Notes under the pieces: generated by a model
The model's input: only the letters and a program-made list of their open reading frames with translations
Told to the model about the DNA's origin: nothing
The model's database searches: none
Assembly (NCBI GenBank): GCA_021730985.1
Contig: JAKFYI010000031.1
Span: 186,001-250,000 of the forward strand
Direction: 5' to 3'
From: Hyphomicrobiales bacterium
GTDB taxonomy: Bacteria > Pseudomonadota > Alphaproteobacteria > Rhizobiales > Xanthobacteraceae
DNA length: 64,000 bases
Translations under genes and position numbers: made by a program
In this document: piece after piece, positions 10,599-23,724 of the stretch
Layout of the letters: each line of letters opens with the position of its first letter
How positions within the stretch are numbered: position 1 is the stretch's first letter

Positions 10599-12206
10599 AT
10601 GGCTGTGAGCGCCAACAGGCTCGAACTGCTGCAGATCGCCGACGCGGTCGCCCGCGAAAAATCGATCGACCGCGGCATTGTGATCGGCGCGATGGAGGAC
10701 GCGATCGCCAAGGCGGCGCGCTCGCGCTACGGCGCCGAGACCGACGTCCACGCCGAGATCAACACCAAGACCGGCGAGCTTCGCCTGGCGCGGCATCTGC
10801 TGGTGGTTGATGTGGTGGACAATTCGTCGAACCAGATCAGCGTCGATGACGCCAAGAAGCGCAACCCGGCGGCGCAGGTCGGTGACACCATTGCCGACAG
10901 CCTGCCGCCGCTCGAATACGGCCGCATCGCCGCGCAGTCGGCCAAGCAGGTCATCGTGCAGAAGGTGCGCGAGGCCGAGCGCGACCGGCAGTATCAAGAA
11001 TACAAGGATCGCATCGGCGATATCGTCAACGGCATCGTCAAGCGCGTCGAGTACGGCAACGTGGTGGCCGACCTCGGCCGCGGCGAAGCGATCGTGCGGC
11101 GCGACGAGATGCTGCCGCGCGAGACCATGCGCACCGGCGACCGCATCCGCGCTTTCATCTACGACGTGCGCCGCGAGCCGCGCGGCCCGCAAATTTTTCT
11201 TTCGCGAACACACCCCCAATTCATGGCCAAGCTGTTTGCCCAGGAGGTGCCGGAAATCTATGACGGCATCGTCGAGGTGAAGGCGGTGGCCCGCGATCCC
11301 GGCTCGCGCGCCAAGATTGCCGTGATTTCAAGGGATTCCTCGGTCGATCCGGTCGGCGCCTGCGTCGGCATGCGAGGCTCCCGCGTGCAGGCGGTGGTGA
11401 ACGAACTGCAGGGCGAGAAGATCGACATCATCCCGTGGTCGCAGGACATCGCGACCTTCGTGGTCAACGCGCTGGCGCCCGCAGAAGTCGCCAAGGTCGT
11501 GCTCGACGAAGAGCGCGAGCGCATCGAGGTCGTGGTGCCGGACGCGCAGCTCTCGCTCGCCATCGGCCGCCGCGGCCAGAACGTCCGGCTGGCGTCGCAG
11601 CTCACCGGCTGGGATATCGACATCCTGACCGAGCAGGAAGAATCAGAGCGCCGCCAGGCGGAATTCCAGAAGCGCACCCAGACCTTCATCGACTCGCTCG
11701 ATGTGGACGAGGTGATCGGGCAGCTGCTGGCCTCGGAAGGATTCACATCGGTTGAGGAACTTGCGATGACGGACGAAAAGGATCTGGCCGGCATCGAAGG
11801 TTTCGATGAAGACACCGCGCGCGAACTGCAGACGCGCGCGCGCGACTATCTCGGCAAGCTCGAAGCCGAGCTCGATGCCAAGCGCACCGAACTGGGCGTC
11901 AAGGACGAGCTCAAGGAAGTGCCCGGCGTCACCACGCAGATGCTGGTCAAGTTCGGCGAGAACGAGGTCAAGACGATCGAAGACTTGGCCGGCTGCGCCA
12001 CCGACGATCTGGTCGGCTGGAGCGAGCGCAAGGACGGCGAGACCACCCATCACGCCGGTTTCCTGGACGGCATCGAAATCTCCCGCGACGAAGCCGAGTC
12101 GATGATCATGCAGGCCCGCGTCAAGGCCGGCTGGATCACCGAAGCGGACATCGCGCCGCCGCCGGCCGCCGAAGAGGCTGCCGAGACCGCACCGGCACAG
12201 GCCTAA
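10599..12206 (+). CDS. nusA: transcription termination/antitermination factor NusA
   Basis: RNA polymerase-associated elongation factor. The 535-aa protein shows an N-terminal RNAP-binding domain, an S1 domain (IVNGIVKRVEYGNVVADLG), KH domains (CVGMRGSRVQAVVNEL and AIGRRGQNVRLASQL) and C-terminal helix-hairpin-helix repeats (around residues 370-500), as in alphaproteobacteria. GAAGGAG lies 8 bases before the ATG and rimP ends 3 bp upstream. NusA is itself a plausible regulator of the attenuator in front of this operon, by analogy with enterobacteria. Confidence 0.97.
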   Translation: MAVSANRLELLQIADAVAREKSIDRGIVIGAMEDAIAKAARSRYGAETDVHAEINTKTGELRLARHLLVVDVVDNSSNQISVDDAKKRNPAAQVGDTIADSLPPLEYGRIAAQSAKQVIVQKVREAERDRQYQEYKDRIGDIVNGIVKRVEYGNVVADLGRGEAIVRRDEMLPRETMRTGDRIRAFIYDVRREPRGPQIFLSRTHPQFMAKLFAQEVPEIYDGIVEVKAVARDPGSRAKIAVISRDSSVDPVGACVGMRGSRVQAVVNELQGEKIDIIPWSQDIATFVVNALAPAEVAKVVLDEERERIEVVVPDAQLSLAIGRRGQNVRLASQLTGWDIDILTEQEESERRQAEFQKRTQTFIDSLDVDEVIGQLLASEGFTSVEELAMTDEKDLAGIEGFDEDTARELQTRARDYLGKLEAELDAKRTELGVKDELKEVPGVTTQMLVKFGENEVKTIEDLAGCATDDLVGWSERKDGETTHHAGFLDGIEISRDEAESMIMQARVKAGWITEADIAPPPAAEEAAETAPAQA

Positions 12207-12220
12207 GGACGCCAAGAGCG

Positions 12221-12901
12221 ATGCTGGTGCACGCCCCGGAACCCACCGAAGAGACCGCACTCGATGCCGGCCCGCGCAGCAGCGCGACCGGCACCGAACG
12301 GTTTTGCGCGGTGTCCCGGACGGCCAAGTCGATCGATGAGATGATCCGTTTCGTCGCCGGGCCGGACGGCGTGGTGCCGGACCTTAAGCGCAAGCTGCCG
12401 GGCCGCGGCATCTGGATCACCGCCACGAAAGCCGCGCTGAGCGAGGCGGTCACGCGCAAGGTGTTCGCCAAGAGCTTCAAGCGCGACCTCAAGGTCGCCC
12501 CCGATCTGGCCGATTTGACCGAGCGGCTGCTGGTGCGTGCCACGCTCGACGCGCTCGCCATCGCCGGCAAGGCCGGGTTCGTGGTTCCTGGCTTCGCCAA
12601 GGTCGAGGCGGCGCTGACCCGGGACAGTGTGGTGGCCCTGCTTCACGGCTCCGAAGCCAGGCCGGATGGGGTCAAAAAGCTCGATGGCGTGCTGCGCCAG
12701 CGGCCCGATGCGGAGCGTATCGTCATGGTGACGGCATTCTCCTCGGACGAATTGGATTTGGCATTGGGCCGGTCAAATGTGGTACATGCAGCCTTGACGG
12801 CCGGATCTGCGAGCAACACCTTTTTGGCGCGTTTTCATCGCCTTGAGCGCTTTCGGACCGGCAAGCCGGACCACAGCGCACAAGCCCGCGACGCAAGCTG
12901 A
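12221..12901 (+). CDS. YlxR/DUF448 RNA-binding protein with C-terminal L7Ae-like domain
   Basis: A 226-aa protein between nusA and infB, the usual place for ylxR. The N-terminal YlxR fold shows the conserved pattern RFCAVSRTAKSIDEMIRFV and LPGRGIWI. The C-terminal half (GKAGFVVPGFAKVEAAL) resembles the L30e/L7Ae RNA-binding fold seen in alphaproteobacterial fused versions. Its role is probably in RNA or ribosome binding, not further defined. It starts at an ATG 14 bp after nusA. Confidence 0.85.
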   Translation: MLVHAPEPTEETALDAGPRSSATGTERFCAVSRTAKSIDEMIRFVAGPDGVVPDLKRKLPGRGIWITATKAALSEAVTRKVFAKSFKRDLKVAPDLADLTERLLVRATLDALAIAGKAGFVVPGFAKVEAALTRDSVVALLHGSEARPDGVKKLDGVLRQRPDAERIVMVTAFSSDELDLALGRSNVVHAALTAGSASNTFLARFHRLERFRTGKPDHSAQARDAS

Positions 12902-12918
12902 TACGAACTGGAACCTGA

Positions 12919-15510
<2,592 letters not shown>

Positions 15511-15551
15511 GTCCAAATCTCAGACTTGCGGTGATGCCAACACCCATTGCT

Positions 15552-15639
15552 GTCATGCCCGCGAAAGCAGGCATCCGGTAACCCAAGGCCACAAGGGTCG
15601 AGTGGTACTGGATCGTCCGCTTTCGCGGACGATGATGAC
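15552..15639. repeat. palindromic intergenic repeat, copy 2
   Basis: Same family as the element at 7766: GTCAT start, a TGCCCGC-GAAA-GCAGGCA hairpin, a variable centre, and TCGTCCGC-TTTC-GCGGACGA followed by ATGATGAC. It is inserted between infB and rbfA inside an otherwise conserved operon, and its right end nearly touches the rbfA ribosome binding site. Confidence 0.88.
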
Positions 15640-15652
15640 GGAGAAAAATGTC

Positions 15653-16075
15653 ATGGCCCGCGGCCACCATCGAGATCGAGAGAAGTCCGCCAGCCCGTCG
15701 CAGCGCGCGCTGCGGGTCGGTGAACTGGTGCGTCACGCGATCGCGGAAATGCTGACGCGCGGCGACGTGCACGATCCGGTGCTCGAAGGCCATCTCATCA
15801 CCGTGCCGGAGGTTCGCATGACCGCCGACCTGCGCATGGCCACGATCTACATCATGCCGCTCGGCGGCCGCGACGTCGAAGAGGTGCTTGAGGCGCTGGA
15901 GCGCAACAAGCGTTTCCTGCGCGGTGAGATCGCGCACCGCGTCAACTTGAAATTTGCTCCCGATATCCGGTTTCACGCCGACGAGCGATTCGAGGAAGCG
16001 GAACGGATCGAGAAGCTGTTGCGGACACCGGCGGTCCAGCGCGACCTCGACAAGCCCAAGGACACCGATGAGTGA
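15653..16075 (+). CDS. rbfA: ribosome-binding factor A
   Basis: Small 30S maturation factor with a KH-like fold. The 140-aa protein contains [19 protein letters not shown] and [18 protein letters not shown], typical of alphaproteobacterial RbfA. The ATG at 15653 is chosen because GACGGAGAA lies at 15638-15646 and upstream in-frame codons fall within the palindromic repeat. It overlaps truB by 8 bp. Confidence 0.94.
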   Translation: MARGHHRDREKSASPSQRALRVGELVRHAIAEMLTRGDVHDPVLEGHLITVPEVRMTADLRMATIYIMPLGGRDVEEVLEALERNKRFLRGEIAHRVNLKFAPDIRFHADERFEEAERIEKLLRTPAVQRDLDKPKDTDE

Positions 16076-17111
16076 TCCGACAAGTCCCCTCCCCGACGCC
16101 GCCCCGAAGGCGGAAGAGGGAGGCGGCGAGCGCCCGCGCGCCGGCAAGCATCAGCAGTTCAAGCGCATCAAGCGCGACGTCCATGGCTGGATCGTGCTCG
16201 ACAAGCCGGTCGGCATGACCTCGACGCACGCGGTCTCCGCGGTGCGGCGCCTGTTCGAGGCGAAGAGCGCAGGGCACGCCGGCACGCTCGATCCGCTCGC
16301 CTCGGGCTGCCTGCCGATCGCAATGGGCGAGGCGACCAAGACCGTCCCGTTCGTGATGGATAGCCGCAAGATTTACCGCTTCACCGTGCGCTGGGGCGAG
16401 CAGCGCGACACCGACGACGCCGACGGACAGGCGGTCGCCAACAGCGATCAGCGGCCCTCCCGCGAGGCGATCGAGGCGCTGCTGCCGCGCTACACCGGCA
16501 CCATCTCCCAGGTGCCTCCGCAATTTTCCGCCATCAAGATCAACGGCGAGCGTGCCTACGACCTGGCCCGCGACGGCCAGACGGTGGAACTCGCTGCCCG
16601 GCCGGTGGAGATGCACAGCCTGGCGCTGGTCAACCTTCCCGACCCGGACCACGCCGAATTCATCGCCCAATGCGGCAAAGGCACCTACGTCCGCTCGCTG
16701 GCCCGCGACATGGGCCAGGCGCTCGGCTGTTACGGCCATATCGCGGCCCTGCGCCGGGAGGAGGTCGGTCCATTTGGCCCGGAAGACATGATTTCGCTGG
16801 AACAGCTGGGTTCCATGTGCCATAGAGCCGCCACCGGAGAGGGCAACCTCTCCGACACCCTCCTCCCCGTCGAGACCGCGCTGGACGACATCCCGGCGCT
16901 GGCCGTCAGCCGGGGAGATGCGGCAAGGCTCCAAAGGGGCCAAGCCGTTTTGTTGCGCGGTCGGGACGCCCCAATCTTCCGCGGCACGGTTTACGTCACG
17001 GTTTCGGGTCAGCTTGTGGCCCTAGCCGAGTGTGACCGCGGCGAGATCGTCCCGAAGCGTGTGTTCAACCTGACCGGGCTCACGGGAAGCCGCGGTCTAG
17101 CAAAAGGTTAA
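16068..17111 (+). CDS. truB: tRNA pseudouridine(55) synthase TruB
   Basis: Makes Psi55 in the T loop of tRNAs. The 347-aa protein has the catalytic Asp in [15 protein letters not shown] and the KxxG-type motif [14 protein letters not shown], then a C-terminal PUA-like domain. A charged extension of about 38 residues precedes the catalytic domain. The ATG at 16068 overlaps the rbfA end by 8 bp; the TAA shares its last base with an ATG upstream of rpsO. Confidence 0.95.
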   Translation: MSDPTSPLPDAAPKAEEGGGERPRAGKHQQFKRIKRDVHGWIVLDKPVGMTSTHAVSAVRRLFEAKSAGHAGTLDPLASGCLPIAMGEATKTVPFVMDSRKIYRFTVRWGEQRDTDDADGQAVANSDQRPSREAIEALLPRYTGTISQVPPQFSAIKINGERAYDLARDGQTVELAARPVEMHSLALVNLPDPDHAEFIAQCGKGTYVRSLARDMGQALGCYGHIAALRREEVGPFGPEDMISLEQLGSMCHRAATGEGNLSDTLLPVETALDDIPALAVSRGDAARLQRGQAVLLRGRDAPIFRGTVYVTVSGQLVALAECDRGEIVPKRVFNLTGLTGSRGLAKG

Positions 17112-17116
17112 TGACG

Positions 17117-17386
17117 ATGTCGCTAAACGCCGGCCGCAAGGCCGAAGTCATCAAGTCATACGCGACCAAGTCCGGCGATACGGGTTCGCCGGAGGTCCAG
17201 GTGGCGATCCTGACCGAACGGATCACCAGCCTGACCGAGCATTTCAAAGCTCACGTAAAAGACAATCACTCGCGGCGCGGCCTCCTGAAAATGGTGTCGC
17301 AGCGCCGGCAGTTGCTCGATTACCTGCGGCGCAAGGACGAAGCGCGCTACAAGACCTTGATCGAGAAGCTCGGCATCCGCCGCTGA
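17117..17386 (+). CDS. rpsO: 30S ribosomal protein S15
   Basis: Primary-binding 30S protein. Starting at ATG 17117 gives 89 aa, the usual S15 length; an ATG at 17111 would add Met-Thr and share a base with the truB stop. The sequence has the family core [17 protein letters not shown] and [14 protein letters not shown]. An AAAGG at 17102-17106 serves as ribosome binding site. A short GC hairpin follows the stop. Confidence 0.95.
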   Translation: MSLNAGRKAEVIKSYATKSGDTGSPEVQVAILTERITSLTEHFKAHVKDNHSRRGLLKMVSQRRQLLDYLRRKDEARYKTLIEKLGIRR

Positions 17387-17393
17387 ACAATTC

Positions 17394-17416
17394 CGCGCGG
17401 GTTTCCCGCGCGTTTG
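17394..17416 (+). terminator. hairpin after rpsO (partial terminator)
   Basis: CGCGCGGG-TTT-CCCGCGCG is an 8-bp perfect stem with a 3-nt loop, followed by only TTTG. The weak T-run suggests partial termination or a 3' stabilising structure between rpsO and pnp. Confidence 0.55.
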
Positions 17417-17702
17417 TGCGGACTCGTATTCGTCCGCTGTACCGCCGGCAGCGATACGCGCTGTCGATACTGGACCGGCTGCATAGGGCGCCGGTTCGCC
17501 TCAGCGGAGGCACGAAGGCCATGGCAGGATCGCCGGACGCTCTTTCCGTAAATCCGCGCATGATCGCATCCGAAAAGTCTTGGGCTTTAAGCTCTTGGGC
17601 TTTTCGGGTTCATGCGCGTCGCGGCTCGCCCGCGCGGATTAGCGTCTCGCCGTCTTGCTCATGGCGTTCGCCCCTTCGCGAAAACCAAGAAAGACGATCA
17701 CT
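17417..17702 (+). other. rpsO-pnp intergenic region and pnp leader
   Basis: A long gap inside the operon (316 bp in all from rpsO stop to pnp start), with no gene seen. It holds the rpsO hairpin at 17394-17416 and a second inverted repeat at 17570-17607. By analogy with E. coli this is where a pnp promoter and RNase III processing sites would be expected; no clear promoter was seen. Confidence 0.5.
17570..17607 (+). repeat. stem-loop with internal direct repeat in the pnp leader
   Basis: CCGAAAAG (17570-17577) pairs perfectly with CTTTTCGG (17600-17607). The 22-nt interior carries most of an 11-bp direct repeat, TCTTGGGCTTT, at 17578-17588 and 17593-17603. The structure lies about 95 bp before the pnp start. 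Confidence 0.55.
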
Positions 17703-19856
<2,154 letters not shown>

Positions 19857-19900
19857 CGTTCCGCGCCACAGCGCCGGGCTCGCTCCGGCCAGACCAAAGC

Positions 19901-19927
19901 AAAGGGCGCCTCCGGGCGCCCTTTTTT
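19901..19927 (+). terminator. intrinsic terminator after pnp
   Basis: AAAGGGCGCC-TCCG-GGCGCCCTTT is a 10-bp perfect stem with a tetraloop, and the T-run continues to 19927. It closes the rimP-to-pnp operon. Confidence 0.92.
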
Positions 19928-19974
19928 CTTGGTGATTTTTCGGTTGAACAGGGTGGTTAAGGAAACCGCATTTC

Positions 19975-20017
19975 TGTGATGGCGGTCACATCGTGCTGGA
20001 CCGGGCCCGCCTAATCT
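19975..20017 (+). promoter_or_regulatory. CRP-type site and predicted class II promoter
   Basis: TGTGA-TGGCGG-TCACA at 19975-19990 is an exact match to the CRP half-site consensus with the standard 6-bp spacer. TAATCT at 20012-20017 is a plausible -10; it would set the start near 20024 and place the CRP dyad at -41.5, the classical class II activation position. The site drives toward the 67-aa gene at 20071. Confidence 0.65.
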
Positions 20018-20070
20018 CACACCCATGCAAAGAGCCTGCTGGCTCTGACGGACACGAAAAGGGGACCGCC

Positions 20071-20274
20071 ATGACAACGATCGCTTTGGACGGCACCATC
20101 TACGCTTCCACCCCCGATACCTGGACCGGTTTCGTCGCGAGCTTCTCCGAGTTCTGCGCCGGCGTGCGCGACGGCCGGGAAGTGGAATCCCGCCATCGGA
20201 TGTCGCAACCCGACCCGGCCGAGACAAGCCGCTTCGAAATCTATCGCGCCGCCCTGCTGGGCCGCCCGGTTTGA
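20071..20274 (+). CDS. small protein of unknown function (67 aa) behind a CRP-type site
   Basis: A 67-aa acidic protein beginning MTTIALDGTIYASTPDTW and ending YRAALLGRPV. It has no signal peptide, membrane segment or recognised motif; one Cys lies in EFCAGVRDGRE. The ATG at 20071 has AAAAGGGG well placed upstream; an in-frame TTG-type extension to 19993 would run into the promoter and is unlikely. It is monocistronic: a CRP-like promoter in front and a strong terminator at 20314-20350. Codon use and the clear start support a real gene. I do not recognise the family. Confidence 0.7.
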   Translation: MTTIALDGTIYASTPDTWTGFVASFSEFCAGVRDGREVESRHRMSQPDPAETSRFEIYRAALLGRPV

Positions 20275-20313
20275 CTTTGCACTGACCCTTCCGTTCCTTC
20301 CTCCTGTTCACTT

Positions 20314-20350
20314 GCCCGTCCGCGGCTCTGCCCGGACGGGCTTATTTTTT
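20314..20350 (+). terminator. intrinsic terminator after the 67-aa gene
   Basis: GCCCGTCCG (20314-20322) pairs with CGGACGGGC (20333-20341), a 9-bp perfect stem, followed by TTATTTTTT. Confidence 0.92.
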
Positions 20351-20368
20351 CGTCTATCTGCACGCGCC

Positions 20369-20398
20369 TTGACGGGCTAACCTCTGCCGACCTCATAT
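20369..20398 (+). promoter_or_regulatory. possible promoter of the Crp/Fnr gene
   Basis: TTGACG at 20369-20374, an 18-bp spacer and TCATAT at 20393-20398, a few bases before the ATG at 20411. The -35 is good; the -10 is weak and the leader would be very short. Confidence 0.3.
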
Positions 20399-20410
20399 CC
20401 TGTCGGTGTC

Positions 20411-21100
20411 ATGGCCAAGCCTCCCGCTGCTCCGCCACGGCCGCATTTGTTCTCGGTATTCCCGGAGCACTTGGCGACGCGCCTGTTCGCCAGCGCGCGG
20501 CGGGTCAAGCTCACCGCCGACCAGGTGCTGTTCCTGGCCAGCGACCCGGGTGATGGCTGCTATCTGATCGAACAGGGGCTGCTGAAGGTGAGCATCGTCG
20601 GCCCCTCAGGCACCGAACGCATCCTCGCCATTCTTGGCCCGGGCGCGATCGTGGGCGAACTCTCGACCATCGATGGGCTGCCGCGATCGGCTTCGGTCAC
20701 TGCCGTGCGGGACGCCGAGCTCGACTTCATCAGCCGCACGGCATTCGACGCGTTCGCGAAGACACATCCCGAAGTGTATCAGCACATGGTGACGCTGCTG
20801 GCAGCGCGGCTGCGCGACACCGACGGCGTGCTGGCGGCGGGAAGCTTCCTGCCGCTCAAGGGCCGCGTGGCGCGCGCGCTGCTCGACCTCGCGGAAGCAT
20901 TCGGCCAGCCGGTCGGACAGGGCCGCACGCTGATCCGCCAGAAGGTCAGCCAGAGCGATGTCGCCGCGATGGCCGGCATCGCGCGCGAGAACGTCAGCCG
21001 CATCCTGAACGAATGGATCAGGCTCAAGCTGGTGAGCCGGCTGTCGGGCTACTACTGCCTGGAAGATCGCGCCAAGCTCGAAAGCGAAATCAAGCTTTAG
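20411..21100 (+). CDS. Crp/Fnr-family transcriptional regulator
   Basis: A 229-aa protein with an N-terminal cyclic-nucleotide-binding-type beta-barrel (DPGDGCYLIEQGLLKVSI, GAIVGELSTIDGLPRSASV) and a C-terminal winged helix. The recognition helix reads ARENVSRIL, keeping the Arg-Glu-x-x-x-Arg pattern that E. coli CRP uses to read TGTGA. It lacks the N-terminal cysteine cluster of Fnr, so oxygen sensing through Fe-S is unlikely. The GELSTIDGLPRSAS phosphate-binding-cassette-like segment fits cyclic-nucleotide binding. It lies 136 bp downstream of a gene with a perfect TGTGA-N6-TCACA site, a likely target. Confidence 0.9.
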   Translation: MAKPPAAPPRPHLFSVFPEHLATRLFASARRVKLTADQVLFLASDPGDGCYLIEQGLLKVSIVGPSGTERILAILGPGAIVGELSTIDGLPRSASVTAVRDAELDFISRTAFDAFAKTHPEVYQHMVTLLAARLRDTDGVLAAGSFLPLKGRVARALLDLAEAFGQPVGQGRTLIRQKVSQSDVAAMAGIARENVSRILNEWIRLKLVSRLSGYYCLEDRAKLESEIKL

Positions 21101-21137
21101 TGCCTACCGCGCATGACCGCGGCGGGAACGGCATCGC

Positions 21138-22754
21138 CTAAACCAGCTTCGCCAGCGCCTCGCCGGCATCCCACGGCTTCCACCACGGCTTCAGCCCCAG
21201 GTCGCGCGCGATAATGCCCGCGGAGATGTAGCCGCCGCCGCCGGAAATCGCGCCGCCCGGGTGCGTCGCAGAGCCGGCCATGTAGAGCCGCCCCACCGGC
21301 GTGCGATAGCCGAAGTGGTTGTACATCACCTGCTCGGCGTTGAACGCGCCCATGAAAATGTCGCCGCCGCGCATCTGCGGGAACTGCGCGACATACTCGC
21401 GGCCGGTGTAGACGTGCTGTGCAATAATATTCTTGCGCGTCATGTTGGAGGCGTAACGCGACCACTTCTCGATGATCCGGTCGGCGAACTCGCGCTTGAA
21501 GTCCTCGTAGTCCTGCTCGCCGATGTCCGGGTCGAGCGGCATGACGTGCCACGCGTAGTTGGTGGCCTTGCCGGGCGGCGCCTGGGTCGGATCGATGGTG
21601 CTGAGCGGTCCCGCGCCGAACTGCACGATTTGCGGCACGCGGTTCGCCACCACGTCGGCGTGCGCCGCCATCAGGTCGTCCATCGTCTCCGCGCCGAGAC
21701 TCCATTTCAGCGTGCGGCTGATGTTGGGATCGAACTTCTCTGCGTTGAGCTTGATCGGCTCGTTGAGCGCCAGATGCAGGCCGAAGATCGACCACTTGGT
21801 GTATTGGAAATCGTCGATCTTCTTGGCGAACGCCGCCGGAAGCTGTTCGCGGCCGATCAGGTTTTCGAAGGTCTGGTGAACGTCGAGCGTGGAGGCGACG
21901 AACTGGCGCGCCCGCACCGTCTTGCCGTTCCGCAAGGCGATGCCGGTCGCCTTGCCGCCCTCGACCACGATGCGCTCGATATCGGCCTGCGGCTCGAAAC
22001 GCCCGCCGGACGCGATGAACGTCTCCATCAGCCCGCGCGCCAGATTGAACGAGCCGCCCTGGCAGAGCTGGTAGCCACTCTGTAGATCGAAGGCACGGAT
22101 CACCGAGCCCATCGGACTGGTCTTGGACATCGTATCGACCAGCCAGGTGCCGAACAGCGACACCTTGAACAGGAACAGAAGCTGGACGTGCTCGTTCTCG
22201 AACAACTCCTTCACCACATCGAACGGCTGTCGCGCGCACACTTCGAGAAAGTCGCGGCCGATCGCGCTCTTGTTCAGCAGCGCCTCGCGCTCGGCCTGCG
22301 GCAGCGGCTCGGCGTAGCGCTCGGGCAGAAAGATGCGCTCGGTGATCTCCTCGGCGCGGCGATTCCAGTCGCGGAAGGTCTGCGCATCCTTCTTGGAAAA
22401 ACGCGCCACGTTGGCGAGCGTCTCCTCCAGGTCGCGGCCGAACACCAGCACGCTGCCGTCGAGGTGCGGCTGGCCCAGTTCGTAGCGCGGCGTGATGTAG
22501 CTGACGCGGTCGGCGAGACCAAAGTCCTTGAACCACGGCGTCTCGGTGATGTGGAAGTGATTGATCGAATGCAGGTTGTGGTAGAAACCCGGGACGGTCG
22601 CTTCCTCGGTGGACAGCCCGCCGCCGTACTTTAGCCGCCGGTCCACCAGCAGGATATCGAGGCCGCTTTTCGCCAGATACGAGCCCAGCACCAGCCCGTG
22701 ATGCCCGGCGCCGACAATGATGCCGTCGTAGCTCTTGTCGAGCGCCGCAGTCAT
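21138..22754 (-). CDS. FAD-dependent oxidoreductase of the phytoene desaturase (CrtI/PYROXD2-like) family
   Basis: A 538-aa flavoprotein with an N-terminal Rossmann GxGxxG (GAGHHG, residues 15-20) and a C-terminal FAD motif (RLYMAGSATHPGGAISGGGG). The family ranges from carotenoid desaturases to PYROXD2-like proteins; no carotenoid genes are nearby, so the substrate is unknown. The ATG at 22754 gives a normal N-terminus ahead of DGIIVGAG. A palindromic repeat lies between it and fabI. Confidence 0.88.
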   Translation of the reverse strand: MTAALDKSYDGIIVGAGHHGLVLGSYLAKSGLDILLVDRRLKYGGGLSTEEATVPGFYHNLHSINHFHITETPWFKDFGLADRVSYITPRYELGQPHLDGSVLVFGRDLEETLANVARFSKKDAQTFRDWNRRAEEITERIFLPERYAEPLPQAEREALLNKSAIGRDFLEVCARQPFDVVKELFENEHVQLLFLFKVSLFGTWLVDTMSKTSPMGSVIRAFDLQSGYQLCQGGSFNLARGLMETFIASGGRFEPQADIERIVVEGGKATGIALRNGKTVRARQFVASTLDVHQTFENLIGREQLPAAFAKKIDDFQYTKWSIFGLHLALNEPIKLNAEKFDPNISRTLKWSLGAETMDDLMAAHADVVANRVPQIVQFGAGPLSTIDPTQAPPGKATNYAWHVMPLDPDIGEQDYEDFKREFADRIIEKWSRYASNMTRKNIIAQHVYTGREYVAQFPQMRGGDIFMGAFNAEQVMYNHFGYRTPVGRLYMAGSATHPGGAISGGGGYISAGIIARDLGLKPWWKPWDAGEALAKLV

Positions 22755-22785
22755 AGTTCACTCCCACTTGCGCGCGTGGCGTGAC

Positions 22786-22873
22786 GTCATTGCCGGGCTT
22801 GACCCGGCAATCCATCGCTTCGCAAAAGCATTGTGACTGGTTGATGGACCCCCGGGTCAAGCCCGGGGGTGAC
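22786..22873. repeat. palindromic intergenic repeat (TTGCCGGG-type)
   Basis: Begins GTCAT and ends GTGAC, with arms TTGCCGGG/CCCGGCAA (22790-22810) and a second hairpin CCCCCGGG-TCAA-GCCCGGGGG (22849-22869). It lies between fabI and the oxidoreductase on the minus strand and may form a 3' structure for either transcript. Confidence 0.85.
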
Positions 22874-22894
22874 GCATTGCAGACGGCGAAAGAC

Positions 22895-23719
22895 TTACTG
22901 CGCGGCGTCCTTGTTCTCGGCGCCCTCGGCGCGCAACGCGTCGGGCTGCGGCATGGCGATGACGTTGTAGCCGGAATCGACGAAGTGAATTTCGCCGGTC
23001 ACACCGCTGGACAAGTCGGAGAGCAGGTAGAGCCCGGCGCCGCCGAGGTCCTCGAGCGACACGCCGCGGCCGAGCGGCGAGTGCTTCTGCTGAAACGCGA
23101 ACATGTAGCGCGCATCGTTGATGCCGGCGCCGGCCAGCGTGCGGATCGGGCCGGCCGAGATCGCGTTGACGCGAATTTTCTGCGGCCCGAAGTCCACCGC
23201 CAGATAGCGCACCGACGCTTCGAGCCCGGCCTTGGCAACCCCCATCACGTTGTAGTTCGGCATGGCGCGGTCGCCGCCGTTGTAGGTCAGCGTCACCATC
23301 GAGCCGCCGTTCGGCATCATCTCGGCGGCGCGCTTGGCCGCTTCGGTGAACGAGAAGCATGAGATGACGAGGGTGCGCTGGAAGTTCGCGCGGGTGGTGT
23401 CGGCGTAGCGGCCCTTCAGCTCGTTCTTGTCGGAAAAGCCGATGGCGTGGACCAGGAAGTCCATCGTGCCCCACTGCTTCTTCAACTCGGCAAACGTCTG
23501 ATCGACGGAGGCAATGTCCTCGACGTCGCACGCCAGCGCGAGCTTGGAGCCCACGGATTCGGCGAGCGGCTTAACGCGCCGGCCGAGCGCCTCGCCCTGG
23601 TAGGTGAATGCCAGTTCCGCGCCCTGCGCCGCGGCAGCCTTGGCGATCCCCCAGGCGATCGAGTGATCGTTGGCGACCCCCATGATCAGGCCGCGCTTAC
23701 CCTTCATCATATCCGACAT
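22895..23719 (-). CDS. fabI: enoyl-[acyl-carrier-protein] reductase (NADH) FabI
   Basis: Last reductive step of type II fatty acid elongation. The 274-aa SDR-type protein has the divergent FabI nucleotide-binding motif (GLIMGVANDHSIAWGIAKA) and the active-site Tyr-x6-Lys pattern in YNVMGVAKAGLEAS. The ATG at 23719 lies 5 bp after the fabB stop, so it is the third gene of fabA-fabB-fabI. Confidence 0.95.
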   Translation of the reverse strand: MSDMMKGKRGLIMGVANDHSIAWGIAKAAAAQGAELAFTYQGEALGRRVKPLAESVGSKLALACDVEDIASVDQTFAELKKQWGTMDFLVHAIGFSDKNELKGRYADTTRANFQRTLVISCFSFTEAAKRAAEMMPNGGSMVTLTYNGGDRAMPNYNVMGVAKAGLEASVRYLAVDFGPQKIRVNAISAGPIRTLAGAGINDARYMFAFQQKHSPLGRGVSLEDLGGAGLYLLSDLSSGVTGEIHFVDSGYNVIAMPQPDALRAEGAENKDAAQ

Positions 23720-23724
23720 GGTGA

